Shown: positions 19,601 to 30,803 of the stretch, one piece after another
How the letters are laid out: the number at the start of each line of letters is the position of its first letter
Position numbering within the stretch: position 1 is the first letter of the stretch
Origin: Candidatus Aalborgicola bjergmarkensis
Lineage (GTDB): Bacteria; Pseudomonadota; Gammaproteobacteria; Burkholderiales; Burkholderiaceae_C
Reading direction: 5' to 3'
Assembly (NCBI GenBank): GCA_016708725.1
Contig: JADJFE010000008.1
Span: 62,001-126,000 of the forward strand
Length of the DNA: 64,000 nucleotides
Program-made: the position numbers and the translations under genes
The notes under the pieces: model-generated
What the model was told of the DNA's origin: nothing
The model's database searches: none
What the model saw: only the letters and a program-made list of their open reading frames with translations

Positions 19601-19802
19601 CCGTCGTCAGCGCACTCACTACCTTGGTCGTCAGACCTGCTACTTGCTTTGTTGTCAGGTAACCGATGCCATCTGTCGTAAACGCCTGTACTTGCTCAGT
19701 GGTGAGATAAGAGAGATCGAGAGTTGAGAACCCTTGAATCTGACTTGAAGTTAACGCAGCAACTTGGTCAGTGGTGAGTAATTCAACGGCAGATTTGACC
19801 AT
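13609..19802 (-). CDS. Giant octapeptide-repeat protein A with FrpC-like calcium domain (frame interrupted)
   Basis: The start is the ATG at 19800-19802, with GGAG eight bases upstream. From residue ~8 the protein is an uninterrupted series of octads of consensus [VIL]xxLTTxQ for about 1,755 residues. It ends in about 300 non-repeated residues with EF-hand/dockerin-like loops DLNGDGVQT, DRNRDGIINGG, DSNADGIMNA and DSDADGVSQS, as in FrpC/RTX-type exported proteins. The last residues are DTDLLASSK. No signal peptide is seen, so type I secretion is possible, but no transporter is nearby. The frame is broken only between 18655 and 19147: a TAG at 18688-18690 in a patch of substitutions, -1 near 18739, +1 near 18809, +1 near 19033 and -2 near 19145. 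Undoing these gives one frame of 2,065 codons. Function unknown. Confidence 0.75.
14514..19780 (-). repeat. Coding tandem array: 24-bp octads in 408-bp higher-order units
   Basis: Each unit is 17 octapeptides (136 residues, 408 bp). A marker in the IGVLKTAQ octad recurs at 14833, 15241, 15649 and so on, every 408 bp to about 19320, giving 12 copies. Neighbouring units are nearly identical in DNA, including silent sites, so they are recently duplicated or kept alike by recombination. Confidence 0.9.
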
Positions 19803-20192
19803 GGTATTCTCCAAATATTAAGCAATGCAATTGCTATGCGATTTCCAAGACACAAGAATCGGCGTGCCAATTTCCGCGAAGAGGCCAACATTAGCCACGG
19901 TAGCGATCAGTCCCGTCACCTAGTTCCCACCCGTTCGGTACTAAACGACCATTCCCCTGGAAACTTTAGAAGTTTTTGCGAATTCTTCGTTCTTCGCAAC
20001 AACCTGACTATGCCGTTTATCGCACAGACCCGCGCACACCAAGACCCATAATAACGATGGGAAATCGCGCCAATTTGGATAAATCGAGGAAATCGGTTGC
20101 ATTCCTCATTTTTCCCCCATTACCGATGCAGGAAGATGTTTTGGCTGTGTTTCCAAACAAATCAACTTACCCATCATGAGGGCACGCACACA
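19803..20192. other. Gene-free upstream region of gene A
   Basis: These ~390 bp between gene A's start and the terminator of gene B hold no convincing ORF, RNA gene or riboswitch. They probably carry the promoter and a long leader of gene A. Confidence 0.5.
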
Positions 20193-20235
20193 AAGGGGGA
20201 GGTTACCCCACCTGCGGCGCAGTAACCTCCCCCTT
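20193..20235 (-). terminator. Strong hairpin terminator of gene B
   Basis: AAGGGGGAGGTTAC (20193-20206) and GTAACCTCCCCCTT (20222-20235) form a perfect 14-bp GC-rich stem with a 15-nt loop, 33 bp past the stop codon of giant gene B. The U-run after it is short, but position and stability fit an intrinsic terminator. Confidence 0.75.
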
Positions 20236-20268
20236 AGAACAAACAACCGTTTGTCAAACTTCACACAC

Positions 20269-23200
20269 CTACTTGGAACTTGCAAGCAAATCCGTGTCAG
20301 GCTTGTTGCGGTTCACGTCCTTGAGCTGCGTAATGGCTGCCACAGCATGTCCCTGCGTACCCGGCAGCGTTGATTGTCCATTGGCATCAAACTGACGCAG
20401 TGCATCCACGATACCCAGCACACTAGAACTCAATCCAGGCGCCGCTGACGGTGCCGCAGCCATTGCCAGCACCGATGAATCCGTCGTGGACGCCTCCCCG
20501 CCAAGCGCTCTGGAACTATCAAATGCAGCCATAGCATCCACTAATCCACCCACCACGGACCTCAAACCGTCCGGTTCGGCAGCCACCGCGACCGGTGCGA
20601 CAAGTGCAGTCGACTTGGACACAAAGGAATCCAGGGCTGGAGCGACAACTTCCGATGCAGACTTATCGGTTGCAAACCAGACATCCGCCATTTCGTGTAC
20701 CGCACCATCTGTTGTGGTGAAATTCGAAACCAGTCCGATCAAGTTGCCATTATTAACCTCAGTAGAAGTCGCAGCGTTCAGATCCAACTGCGTAATCCCC
20801 AACGAACCCAAACTATGGAGCTCACCGCTCTGACTAACAGCATTGGAGTCGCTATCCACCCAAACCATCAAATCAGCGAACTTCGCATCCGATGCGTTAA
20901 TGACACCATCTGCATTTGAATCAATTTCACTTAACGCCAAGTACCCGTTAGCCGCCTTCTGACCGTTAGCAAGCGTTGTTCCCTGACCGAACAATTCAGC
21001 CCCATCGTTTATGGCACCATCGTGGTTCCGATCCATAACTAAGAAGCCATCACCACCTGCGACCCAACCAGTTTGCACTTTACTGCCAGAACCGAGTAAA
21101 TCAAAACTGACACCAGCCGTCACACCAATCGTTTTAATTCCGTCACCATTCAAATCAAGAGCAATCGGAGAAATGTAGTCAAGGATATGCGTCCCCATTG
21201 CCGCACTTTGCGCGGAAGTCAACACAGCAACTTGCGCCGTATTGAACATGATTGTCGTTGAAGTAAACCCAGCCATTTGAGACGTAGTCAGAGCAACAAA
21301 TTGTTCTGTCGTCAATGCCTGCAGACTGGTCGACGTTAAACCAGCCACCTGCGCCGTCGTCAGCGCTACAACCTGGCTCGTCGTCAGTGCCTGCAGATTG
21401 GCCGTCGAAATTCCAGCCAACTGCGTCGTCGTCAACGCCGCTACATCTCTCGTTTCAATCGCCTGAACCTGTGTCGTCGTCAGACTAGACAAAACGCTTG
21501 TCGTTAAACCAGCCACCTGCGCCGTCGTCAGCGCTACAACCTGGCTCGTCGTCAGTGCCTGCAGATTGGCCGTCGAAATTCCAGCCAACTGCGTCGTCGT
21601 CAACGCCGCTACATCTCTCGTTTCAATCGCCTGAACCTGTGTCGTCGTCAGACTAGACAAAACGCTTGTCGTTAAACCAGCCACCTGCGCCGTCGTCAGC
21701 GCTACAACCTGGCTCGTCGTCAGTGCCTGCAGATTGGTCGTCGAAATTCCAGCTAACTGCGTCGTCGTCAATGCAGCTATCTGAGTTGTCGTCAATGCTT
21801 GCACATTTGCTGTCCAGACTCCAGCCAACTGCGTCGTCGTCAGCGCCGCCACATCTCTCGTTTCAATCGCCTGAACCTGTGTCGTCGTCAGACTAGACAA
21901 AACGCTTGTCGTTAAACCAGCCACCTGCGCCGTCGTCAGCGCTACAACCTGGCTCGTCGTCAGTGCCTGCAGATTGGCCGTCGAAATTCCAGCCAGCTGC
22001 GTCGTCGTCAGCGCCGCCACATCTCTCGTTTCAATCGCCTGACCTGTGTCGTCGTCAGACTGGATAAAGCGCTCGTCGTTAAACCAGCCACCTGTGCCGT
22101 CGTCAGCGCTACAACCTGGCTTGTCGTCAGTGCCTGCAGATTGGCCGTCGAAATTCCAGCCAGTTGCGTCGTCGTCAGCGCCGCCACATCTCTCGTTTCA
22201 ATCGCCTGGACCTGTGTCGTCGTCAGACTGGATAAAGCGCTCGTCGTTAAACCAGCCACCTGCGCCGTCGTCAGCGCTACAACCTGACTCGTCGTCAGTG
22301 CCTGCAGATTGGCCGTCGAAATTCCAGCCAGTTGCGTCGTCGTCAACGCCGCTACATCTCTCGTTTCAATCGCCTGAACCTGTGTCGTCGTCAGACCAGA
22401 CAAAGCGCTCGTCGTTAAACCAGCCACCTGCGCCGTCGTCAGCGCTACAACCTGGCTCGTCGTCAGTGCCTGCAGATTGGCCGTCGAAATTCCAGCTAAC
22501 TGCGTCGTCGTCAACGCCGCTACATCTCTCGTTTCAATCGCCTGGACCTGTGTCGTCGTCAGACTAGACAAAGCGCTCGTCGTTAAACCAGCCACCTGTG
22601 CCGTCGTCAGCGCTACAACCTGGCTCGTCGTCAGTGCCTGCAGATTGGCCGTCGAAATTCCAGCCAGTTGCGTCGTCGTCAACGCCGCTACATCTCTTGT
22701 TTCAATCGCCTGAACCTGTGTCGTCGTCAGACTAGACAAAGCGCTCGTCGTTAAACCAGCCACCTGTGCCGTCGTCAGCGCTACAACCTGGCTCGTCGTC
22801 AGTGCCTGCAGATTGGTCGTCGAAATTCCAGCTAACTGCGTCGTCGTCAATGCAGCTATCTGAGCTGTTGTCAATGCTTGCACATTTGCTGTCCAGACTC
22901 CAGCCAGCTGCGTCGTCGTCAGCGCCGCCACATCTCTCGTTTCAATCGCCTGACCTGTGTCCTTGTCAGACTGGATAAAGCGCTCGTCGTTAAACCAGCC
23001 ACCTGCGCCGTCGTCAGCGCTACAACCTGGCTCGTCGTCAGTGCCTGCAGATTGGCCGTCGAAATTCCAGCCAGCTGCGTCGTCGTCAGCGCCGCCACAT
23101 CTCTCGTTTCAATCGCCTGGACCTGTGTCGTCGTCAGACTGGATAAAGCGCTCGTCGTTAAACCAGCCACCTGTGCCGTCGTCAGCGCTACAACCTGGCT

Positions 23201-26200
23201 TGTCGTCAGTGCCTGCAGATTGGCCGTCGAAATTCCAGCCAGTTGCGTCGTCGTCAGCGCCGCCACATCTCTCGTTTCAATCGCCTGGACCTGTGTCGTC
23301 GTCAGACTGGATAAAGCGCTCGTCGTTAAACCAGCCACCTGCGCCGTCGTCAGCGCTACAACCTGACTCGTCGTCAGTGCCTGCAGATTGGCCGTCGAAA
23401 TTCCAGCCAGTTGCGTCGTCGTCAACGCCGCTACATCTCTCGTTTCAATCGCCTGAACCTGTGTCGTCGTCAGACCAGACAAAGCGCTCGTCGTTAAACC
23501 AGCCACCTGCGCCGTCGTCAGCGCTACAACCTGGCTCGTCGTCAGTGCCTGCAGATTGGCCGTCGAAATTCCAGCTAACTGCGTCGTCGTCAACGCCGCT
23601 ACATCTCTCGTTTCAATCGCCTGGACCTGTGTCGTCGTCAGACTAGACAAAGCGCTCGTCGTTAAACCAGCCACCTGTGCCGTCGTCAGCGCTACAACCT
23701 GGCTCGTCGTCAGTGCCTGCAGATTGGCCGTCGAAATTCCAGCCAGTTGCGTCGTCGTCAACGCCGCTACATCTCTTGTTTCAATCGCCTGAACCTGTGT
23801 CGTCGTCAGACTGGATAAAGCGCTCGTCGTTAAACCAGCCACCTGTGCCGTCGTCAGCGCTACAACCTGGCTCGTCGTCAGTGCCTGCAGATTGGTCGTC
23901 GAAATTCCAGCTAACTGCGTCGTCGTCAATGCAGCTATCTGAGTTGTCGTCAATGCTTGCACATTTGCTGTCCAGACTCCAGCCAACTGCGTCGTCGTCA
24001 GCGCCGCCACATCTCTCGTTTCAATCGCCTGAACCTGTGTCGTCGTCAGACTAGACAAAACGCTTGTCGTTAAACCAGCCACCTGCGCCGTCGTCAGCGC
24101 TACAACCTGGCTCGTCGTCAGTGCCTGCAGATTGCCGTCGAAATTCCAGCCAGCTGCGTCGTCGTCAGCGCCGCCACATCTCTCGTTTTCAATCGCCTGG
24201 ACCTGTGTCGTCGTCAGACTGGATAAAGCGCTCGTCGTTAAACCAGCCACCTGTGCCGTCGTCAGCGCTACAACCTGGCTTGTCGTCAGTGCCTGCAGAT
24301 TGGCCGTCGAAATTCCAGCCAGTTGCGTCGTCGTCAGCGCCGCCACATCTCTCGTTTCAATCGCCTGGACCTGTGTCGTCGTCAGACTGGATAAAGCGCT
24401 CGTCGTTAAACCAGCCACCTGCGCCGTCGTCAGCGCTACAACCTGACTCGTCGTCAGTGCCTGCAGATTGGCCGTCGAAATTCCAGCCAGTTGCGTCGTC
24501 GTCAACGCCGCTACATCTCTCGTTTCAATCGCCTGAACCTGTAGTCGTCGTCAGACCAGACAAAGCGCTCGTCGTTAAACCAGCCACCTGCGCCGTCGTC
24601 AGCGCTACAACCTGGCTCGTCGTCAGTGCCTGCAGATTGGCCGTCGAAATTCCAGCTAACTGCGTCGTCGTCAACGCCGCTACATCTCTCGTTTCAATCG
24701 CCTGGACCTGTGTCGTCGTCAGACTAGACAAAGCGCTCGTCGTTAAACCAGCCACCTGTGCCGTCGTCAGCGCTACAACCTGGCTCGTCGTCAGTGCCTG
24801 CAGATTGACCGTCGAAATTCCAGCCAGTTGCGTCGTCGTCAACGCCGCTACATCTCTTGTTTCAATCGCCTGAACCTGTGTCGTCGTCAGACTAGACAAA
24901 GCGCTCGTCGTTAAACCAGCCACCTGTGCCGTCGTCAGCGCTACAACCTGGCTCGTCGTCAGTGCCTGCAGATTGGTCGTCGAAATTCCAGCTAACTGCG
25001 TCGTCGTCAATGCAGCTATCTGAGCTGTTGTCAATGCTTGCACATTTGCTGTCCAGACTCCAGCCAGCTGCGTCGTCGTCAGCGCCGCTACATCTCTCGT
25101 TTCAATCGCCTGGACCTGTGTCGTCGTCAGACTGGATAAAGCGCTCGTCGTTAAACCAGCCACCTGCGCCGTCGTCAGCGCTACAACCTGGCTTGTCGTC
25201 AGTGCCTGCAGATTGGCCGTCGAAATTCCAGCCAGTTGCGTCGTCGTCAACGCCGCTACATCTCTCGTTTCAATCGCCTGAACCTGTGTCGTCGTCAGAC
25301 TAGACAAAGCGCTCGTCGTTAAACCAGCCACCTGTGCCGTCGTCAGCGCTACAACCTGGCTCGTCGTCAGTGCCTGCAGATTGGTCGTCGAAATTCCAGC
25401 TAACTGCGTCGTCGTCAGCGCCGCCACATCTCTTGTTTCAATCGCCTGAACCTGTGTCGTCGTCAGACTGGATAAAGCGCTCGTCGTTAAACCAGCCACC
25501 TGTGCCGTCGTCAGCGCTACAACCTGGCTCGTCGTCAGTGCCTGCAGATTGGTCGTCGAAATTCCAGCTAACTGCGTCGTCGTCAGCGCCGCCACATCTC
25601 TTGTTTCAATCGCCTGAACCTGTGTCGTCGTCAGACTGGATAAAGCGCTCGTCGTTAAACCAGCCACCTGTGCCGTCGTCAGCGCTACAACCTGGCTCGT
25701 CGTCAGTGCCTGCAGATTGGTCGTCGAAATTCCAGCTAACTGCGTCGTCGTCAATGCAGCTATCTGAGCTGTTGTCAATGCTTGCACATTTGCTGTCCAG
25801 ACTCCAGCCAGCTGCGTCGTCGTCAGCGCCGCTACATCTCTCGTTTCAATCGCCTGGACCTGTGTCGTCGTCAGACTGGATAAAGCGCTCGTCGTTAAAC
25901 CAGCCACCTGTGCCGTCGTCAGCGCTACAACCTGGCTTGTCGTCAGTGCCTGCAGATTGGCCGTCGAAATTCCAGCCAGTTGCGTCGTCGTCAGCGCCGC
26001 TACATCTCTCGTTTCAATCGCCTGAACCTGTGTCGTCGTCAGACTGGATAAAGCGCTCGTCGTTAAACCAGCCACCTGCGCCGTCGTCAGCGCTACAACC
26101 TGGCTTGTCGTCAGTGCCTGCAGATTGGCCGTCGAAATTCCAGCCAGCTGCGTCGTCGTCAACGCCGCTACATCTCTCGTTTCAATCGCCTGAACCTGTG

Positions 26201-29200
26201 TCGTCGTCAGACTGGACAAAACGCTTGTCGTTAAACCAGCCACCTGCGCCGTCGTCAGCGCTACAACCTGGCTTGTCGTCAGTGCCTGCAGATTGGCCGT
26301 CGAAATTCCAGCCAGCTGCGTCGTCGTCAGCGCCGCCACATCTCCCGTTTCAATCGCCTGAACCTGTGTCGTCGTCAGACTAGATAAAGCGCTTGTCGTT
26401 AAACCAGCCACCTGCGCCGTCGTCAGCGCTACAACCTGGCTTGTCGTCAGTGCCTGCAGATTGGCCGTCGAAATTCCAGCCAGCTGCGTCGTCGTCAGCG
26501 CCGCCACATCTCTCGTTTCAATCGCCTGGACCTGTGTCGTCGTCAAACTAGATAAAGCGCTTGTCGTTAAACCAGCCACCTGCGCCGTCGTCAGCGCTAC
26601 AACCTGGCTTGTCGTCAGTGCCTGCAGATTGGCCGTCGAAATTCCAGCCAGTTGCGTCGTCGTCAGCGCCGCCACATCTCTCGTTTCAATCGCCTGAACC
26701 TGTGTCGTCGTCAGACTAGACAAAGCGCTCGTCGTTAAACCAGCCACCTGTGCCGTCGTCAGCGCTACAACCTGGCTCGTCGTCAGTGCCTGCAGATTGG
26801 TCGTCGAAATTCCAGCTAACTGCGTCGTCGTCAATGCAGCTATCTGAGCTGTTGTCAATGCTTGCACATTTGCTGTCCAGACTCCAGCCAGCTGCGTCGT
26901 CGTCAGCGCCGCCACATCTCTCGTTTCAATCGCCTGAACCTGTGTCGTCGTCAGACTGGATAAAGCGCTCGTCGTTAACCCAGCCACCTGCGCCGTCGTC
27001 AGCGCTACAACCTGGCTTGTCGTCAGTGCCTGCAGATTGGCCGTCGAAATTCCAGCCAGCTGCGTCGTCGTCAGCGCCGCCACATCTCTCGTTTCAATCG
27101 CCTGAACCTGTGTCGTCGTCAGACTGGATAAAGCGCTCGTCGTTAAACCAGCCACCTGTGCCGTCGTCAGCGCTACAACCTGGCTTGTCGTCAGTGCCTG
27201 CAGATTGGCCGTCGAAATTCCAGCCAGCTGCGTCGTCGTCAGCGCCGCCACATCTCTCGTTTCGATCGCCTGGACCTGTGTCGTCGTCAGACTGGATAAA
27301 GCGCTCGTCGTTAAACCAGCCACCTGCGCCGTCGTCAGCGCTACAACCTGGCTCGTCGTCAGTGCCTGCAGATTGGCCGTCGAAATTCCAGCCAGTTGCG
27401 TCGTCGTCAGCGCCACCACATCTCTCGTTTCAATCGCCTGAACCTGTGTCGTCGTCAGACTGAGACCAAAGCGCTCGTCGTTAAACCAGCCACCTGCGCC
27501 GTCGTCAGCGCTACAACCTGGCTTGTCGTCAGTGCCTGCAGATTGGCCGTCGAAATTCCAGCCAGCTGCGTCGTCGTCAGCGCCGCCACATCTCTCGTTT
27601 CAATCGCCTGAACCTGTGTCGTCGTCAGACTAGACAAAGCGCTCGTCGTTAAACCAGCCACCTGGGCCGTCGTCAGCGCTACAACCTGGCTTGTCGTCAG
27701 TGCCTGCAGATTGGCCGTCGAAATTCCAGCCAGTTGCGTCGTCGTCAACGTCGCTACATCTCTCGTTTCAATCGCCTGAACTTGTGTCGTCGTCAGACTA
27801 GACAAAGCGCTCGTCGTTAAACCAGCCACCTGTGCCGTCGTCAGCGCTACAACCTGGCTCGTCGTCAGTGCCTGCAGATTGGTCGTCGAAATTCCAGCTA
27901 ACTGCGTCGTCGTCAATGCAGCTATCTGAGCTGTTGTCAATGCTTGCACATTTGCTGTCCAGACTCCAGCCAGCTGCGTCGTCGTCAGCGCCGCCACATC
28001 TCTCGTTTCAATCGCCTGAACCTGTGTCGTCGTCAGACTGGATAAAGCGCTCGTCGTTAACCCAGCCACCTGCGCCGTCGTCAGCGCTACAACCTGGCTT
28101 GTCGTCAGTGCCTGCAGATTGGCCGTCGAAATTCCAGCCAGCTGCGTCGTCGTCAGCGCCGCTACATCTCTCGTTTCAATCGCCTGAACCTGTGTCGTCG
28201 TCAGACTGGATAAAGCGCTCGTCGTTAAACCAGCCACCTGTGCCGTCGTCAGCGCTACAACCTGGCTTGTCGTCAGTGCCTGCAGATTGGCCGTCGAAAT
28301 TCCAGCCAGCTGCGTCGTCGTCAGCGCCGCCACATCTCTCGTTTCGATCGCCTGGACCTGTGTCGTCGTCAGACTGGATAAAGCGCTCGTCGTTAAACCA
28401 GCCACCTGCGCCGTCGTCAGCGCTACAACCTGGCTCGTCGTCAGTGCCTGCAGATTGGCCGTCGAAATTCCAGCCAGTTGCGTCGTCGTCAGCGCCACCA
28501 CATCTCTCGTTTCAATCGCCTGAACCTGTGTCGTCGTCAGACTAGACAAAGCGCTCGTCGTTAAACCAGCCACCTGCGCCGTCGTCAGCGCTACAACCTG
28601 GCTTGTCGTCAGTGCCTGCAGATTGGCCGTCGAAATTCCAGCCAGCTGCGTCGTCGTCAGCGCCGCCACATCTCTCGTTTCAATCGCCTGAACCTGTGTC
28701 GTCGTCAGACTAGACAAAGCGCTCGTCGTTAAACCAGCCACCTGCGCCGTCGTCAGCGCTACAACCTGGCTTGTCGTCAGTGCCTGCAGATTGGCCGTCG
28801 AAATTCCAGCCAGCTGCGTCGTCGTCAACGCCGCTATATCTCCCGTTTCAATCGCCTGAACCTGTGTCGTCGTCAGACTAGACAAAACGCTTGTCGTTAA
28901 ACCAGCCACCTGCGCCGTCGTCAGCGCTACAACCTGGCTCGTCGTCAGTGCCTGCAGATTGGCCGTCGAAATTCCAGCCAACTGCGTCGTCGTCAGCGCC
29001 GCCACATCTCTCGTTTCAATCGCCTGAACCTGTGTCGTCGTCAGACTAGACAAAACGCTTGTCGTTAAACCAGCCACCTGCGCCGTCGTCAGCGCTACAA
29101 CCTGGCTCGTCGTCAGTGCCTGCAGATTGGCCGTCGAAATTCCAGCCAGCCGCGTCGTCGTCAACGCCGCTACATCTCTCGTTTCAATCGCCTGAACCTG

Positions 29201-29545
29201 TGTCGTCGTCAGACTAGACAAAGCGCTCGTCGTTAAACCAGCCACCTGTGCCGTCGTCAGCGCTACAACCTGGCTCGTCGTCAGTGCCTGCAGATTGGCC
29301 GTCGAAATTCCAGCTAACTGTGACGTCGTCAACGCCGCTACATCTCCCGTTTCAATCGCCTGAACCTGTGTCGTCGTCAGAAAAGACAAAGAGCTCGTCG
29401 TCAAACTAGACATCTGGGCCGTCGTAAATGCGACGAGCTGGGCCGTCGTCAGTGCCTGAATGTCTTCCGTATTGAGGGCTGCGATAACCGATGTCGACAA
29501 TGTCGGGATAACTGTAGTCGATAGATTACCAATACTGCTGGCCAT
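20269..29545 (-). CDS. Giant octapeptide-repeat protein B with FrpC-like calcium domain (frame interrupted)
   Basis: A tandem paralogue of gene A. The ATG at 29543-29545 has an AGGGGAAG ribosome site, and octads begin by residue ~8. About 2,775 repeat residues lead to a 300-residue C-terminal domain closely similar to that of A (DLNGDGIKT, DRNHDGAINDG, DSNADGVINA; identical ending DTDLLASSK). The core unit has seven octads, including VQAIETRD, LAGISTAN, LQALTTSQ and VVALTTAQ. A ten-octad version adds LAGVWTAN, VQALTTAQ and IAALTTTQ. Small indels break the frame: +2 near 27463, +1 near 24543, +1 near 24186, -1 near 24134, -1 near 22951 and -1 near 22041. Undoing them gives one frame of 3,092 codons. 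It is either an assembly-damaged intact gene or a recent pseudogene. Function unknown; extracellular and calcium-dependent by inference. Confidence 0.75.
21190..29520 (-). repeat. Coding tandem array: 168/240-bp units in a 1,080-bp super-period
   Basis: The VWTANVQA marker recurs at 21801, 22880, 23959, 25040, 25784, 26864 and 27946. Spacings are 1079, 1079, 1081, 744, 1080 and 1082. Once the indels listed for gene B are undone, they become 1080 (five 168-bp plus one 240-bp unit), with one 744 (three plus one). Confidence 0.9.
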
Positions 29546-29900
29546 AAACTTCCCCTTATAGTTAATATCTACTCAGCACAAAAAACCCCCAAGCGCCGAA
29601 AATCTTTTTACAGATGATAAGTGTGAGGGCGCACACCAACACGCACCACGCCGCAAACACCGTTTTTGCAACACTCAGACACGCAATCGTGATTTTTACA
29701 AACCGCCCCGCTGTCGAAATCGACATTTCGTCGGATTTCTTTAGCGGAAAATGACAATATATTTCACTTTAGTTGATCACTATAGCCACATTCCGTTGTA
29801 CTAGAGTCGTGAATATGTCACGGTTTCACCCATTATTTTTAAAACCATCGACGCGATCAGCGCGGTGTACGGCGAACTAGCGCCAATACAACCTTGTCCA
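29546..29900. other. Gene-free region between gene B and prmB
   Basis: About 355 bp with no supported gene. A small hairpin (CGAAAT-CGAC-ATTTCG, near 29717-29732) is visible. The part next to 29545 is AT-rich and probably holds gene B's promoter. Confidence 0.5.
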
Positions 29901-30803
29901 TCAAGCAGCCCGAAGCGCGGCTTTGGGAATGAGCACCAGTTGGTCCGCTCCCGCACTGCATTCCAGCCAGACAGCTTCCAGTGAAGGGAAGGCGGCTTCA
30001 AAATGCGCGCGTTCGTGACCGATTTCCAACAGTAGCACAGCATCATGCGCCATGTAAAGGGAAACTTGTTGCAACAAGGTACGGATGAAGTCCATGCCAT
30101 CGCTGCCGCCTTCCCGGTTGCCATCGAGCGCAATACCGGGCTCAGCGCGGTACTCCGGTGGCAAATGGGCCATGCTGTGCGCATTCACGTAGGGTGGATT
30201 GCACACAATCAGATCAAAGGGCGCGGCAGCCTGCAATTCAGGTGCCGCCAGGACATCTGACTGCACCACCGTAATGCGCTCCTGCAGTCCGTGCTTTGCC
30301 ACATTGATACGCGCCACGGTCAGCGCGTCTGTGGACACGTCCGAAGCGATTACCTGCACATCAGGGAAGTTCAGGGCAGTCAGAATAGCCAGACTACCGT
30401 TGCCGGTACACAGGTCAAGCACCGCGCGGGTATCGGCCTTGAGCCAACAGTCAATACTGCCATCGCACAGCAGCTCGGCAATCAGTGAGCGCGGGACGAT
30501 GGCTCGTTCATCGACATAAAAAGATACTCCTTGCAACCACGCCTCTTTGGTGAGATAGGCAGCGGGCTTGCGGGTACGTATGCGTTCTTCTAAAAGAATA
30601 GCTGTCTGCGCACGTTCTACGGGGTTTACAGCTCTATAAGACTGAGAATCCGGGCCATCCAATACCGTGTCGAGTGGCAGCCCCAAGCGCCACAGGACCA
30701 GCCAGGCAGCCTCATCAAATGCATTGGTCGTCCCGTGACCAAACGCCACCTGCGCCGCAATGAGCTGCTGCGCGCTGTCTTCGATCAGTTCGATCAGGGT
30801 CAT
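29901..30803 (-). CDS. prmB: 50S ribosomal protein L3 N5-glutamine methyltransferase
   Basis: PrmB uses S-adenosylmethionine to methylate a glutamine of ribosomal protein L3. The 300-residue protein has the HemK/PrmB layout. A helical N-terminal substrate-binding domain is followed by the loop with VPRSLIAELL (PrmB-type PRSxIAEL rather than PrmC-type), the SAM motif VLDLCTGNGSLAI and the catalytic NPPYVNAHSM. It overlaps dapE by 4 bp and is the last gene of the dap operon. The -PRS- signature separates it from PrmC, the release-factor enzyme. Confidence 0.93.
   Translation of the reverse strand: MTLIELIEDSAQQLIAAQVAFGHGTTNAFDEAAWLVLWRLGLPLDTVLDGPDSQSYRAVNPVERAQTAILLEERIRTRKPAAYLTKEAWLQGVSFYVDERAIVPRSLIAELLCDGSIDCWLKADTRAVLDLCTGNGSLAILTALNFPDVQVIASDVSTDALTVARINVAKHGLQERITVVQSDVLAAPELQAAAPFDLIVCNPPYVNAHSMAHLPPEYRAEPGIALDGNREGGSDGMDFIRTLLQQVSLYMAHDAVLLLEIGHERAHFEAAFPSLEAVWLECSAGADQLVLIPKAALRAA

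Noticed and set aside
19803..20192. A riboswitch (such as c-di-GMP) in the long leader of gene A
   Set aside because: I could not identify the conserved core of any class. The length alone is not evidence.
14773..28545. Long plus-strand ORFs across the repeat arrays (up to ~350 codons, Ser/Pro- or Arg-rich)
   Set aside because: They are antisense shadows. A 24-bp period keeps any stop-free frame open, and their composition is not protein-like.
13609..29545. Possible giant CRISPR array because of dense short direct repeats
   Set aside because: The period is 24 bp, in frame, encoding a conserved octapeptide with no unique spacers. It is a coding tandem repeat.
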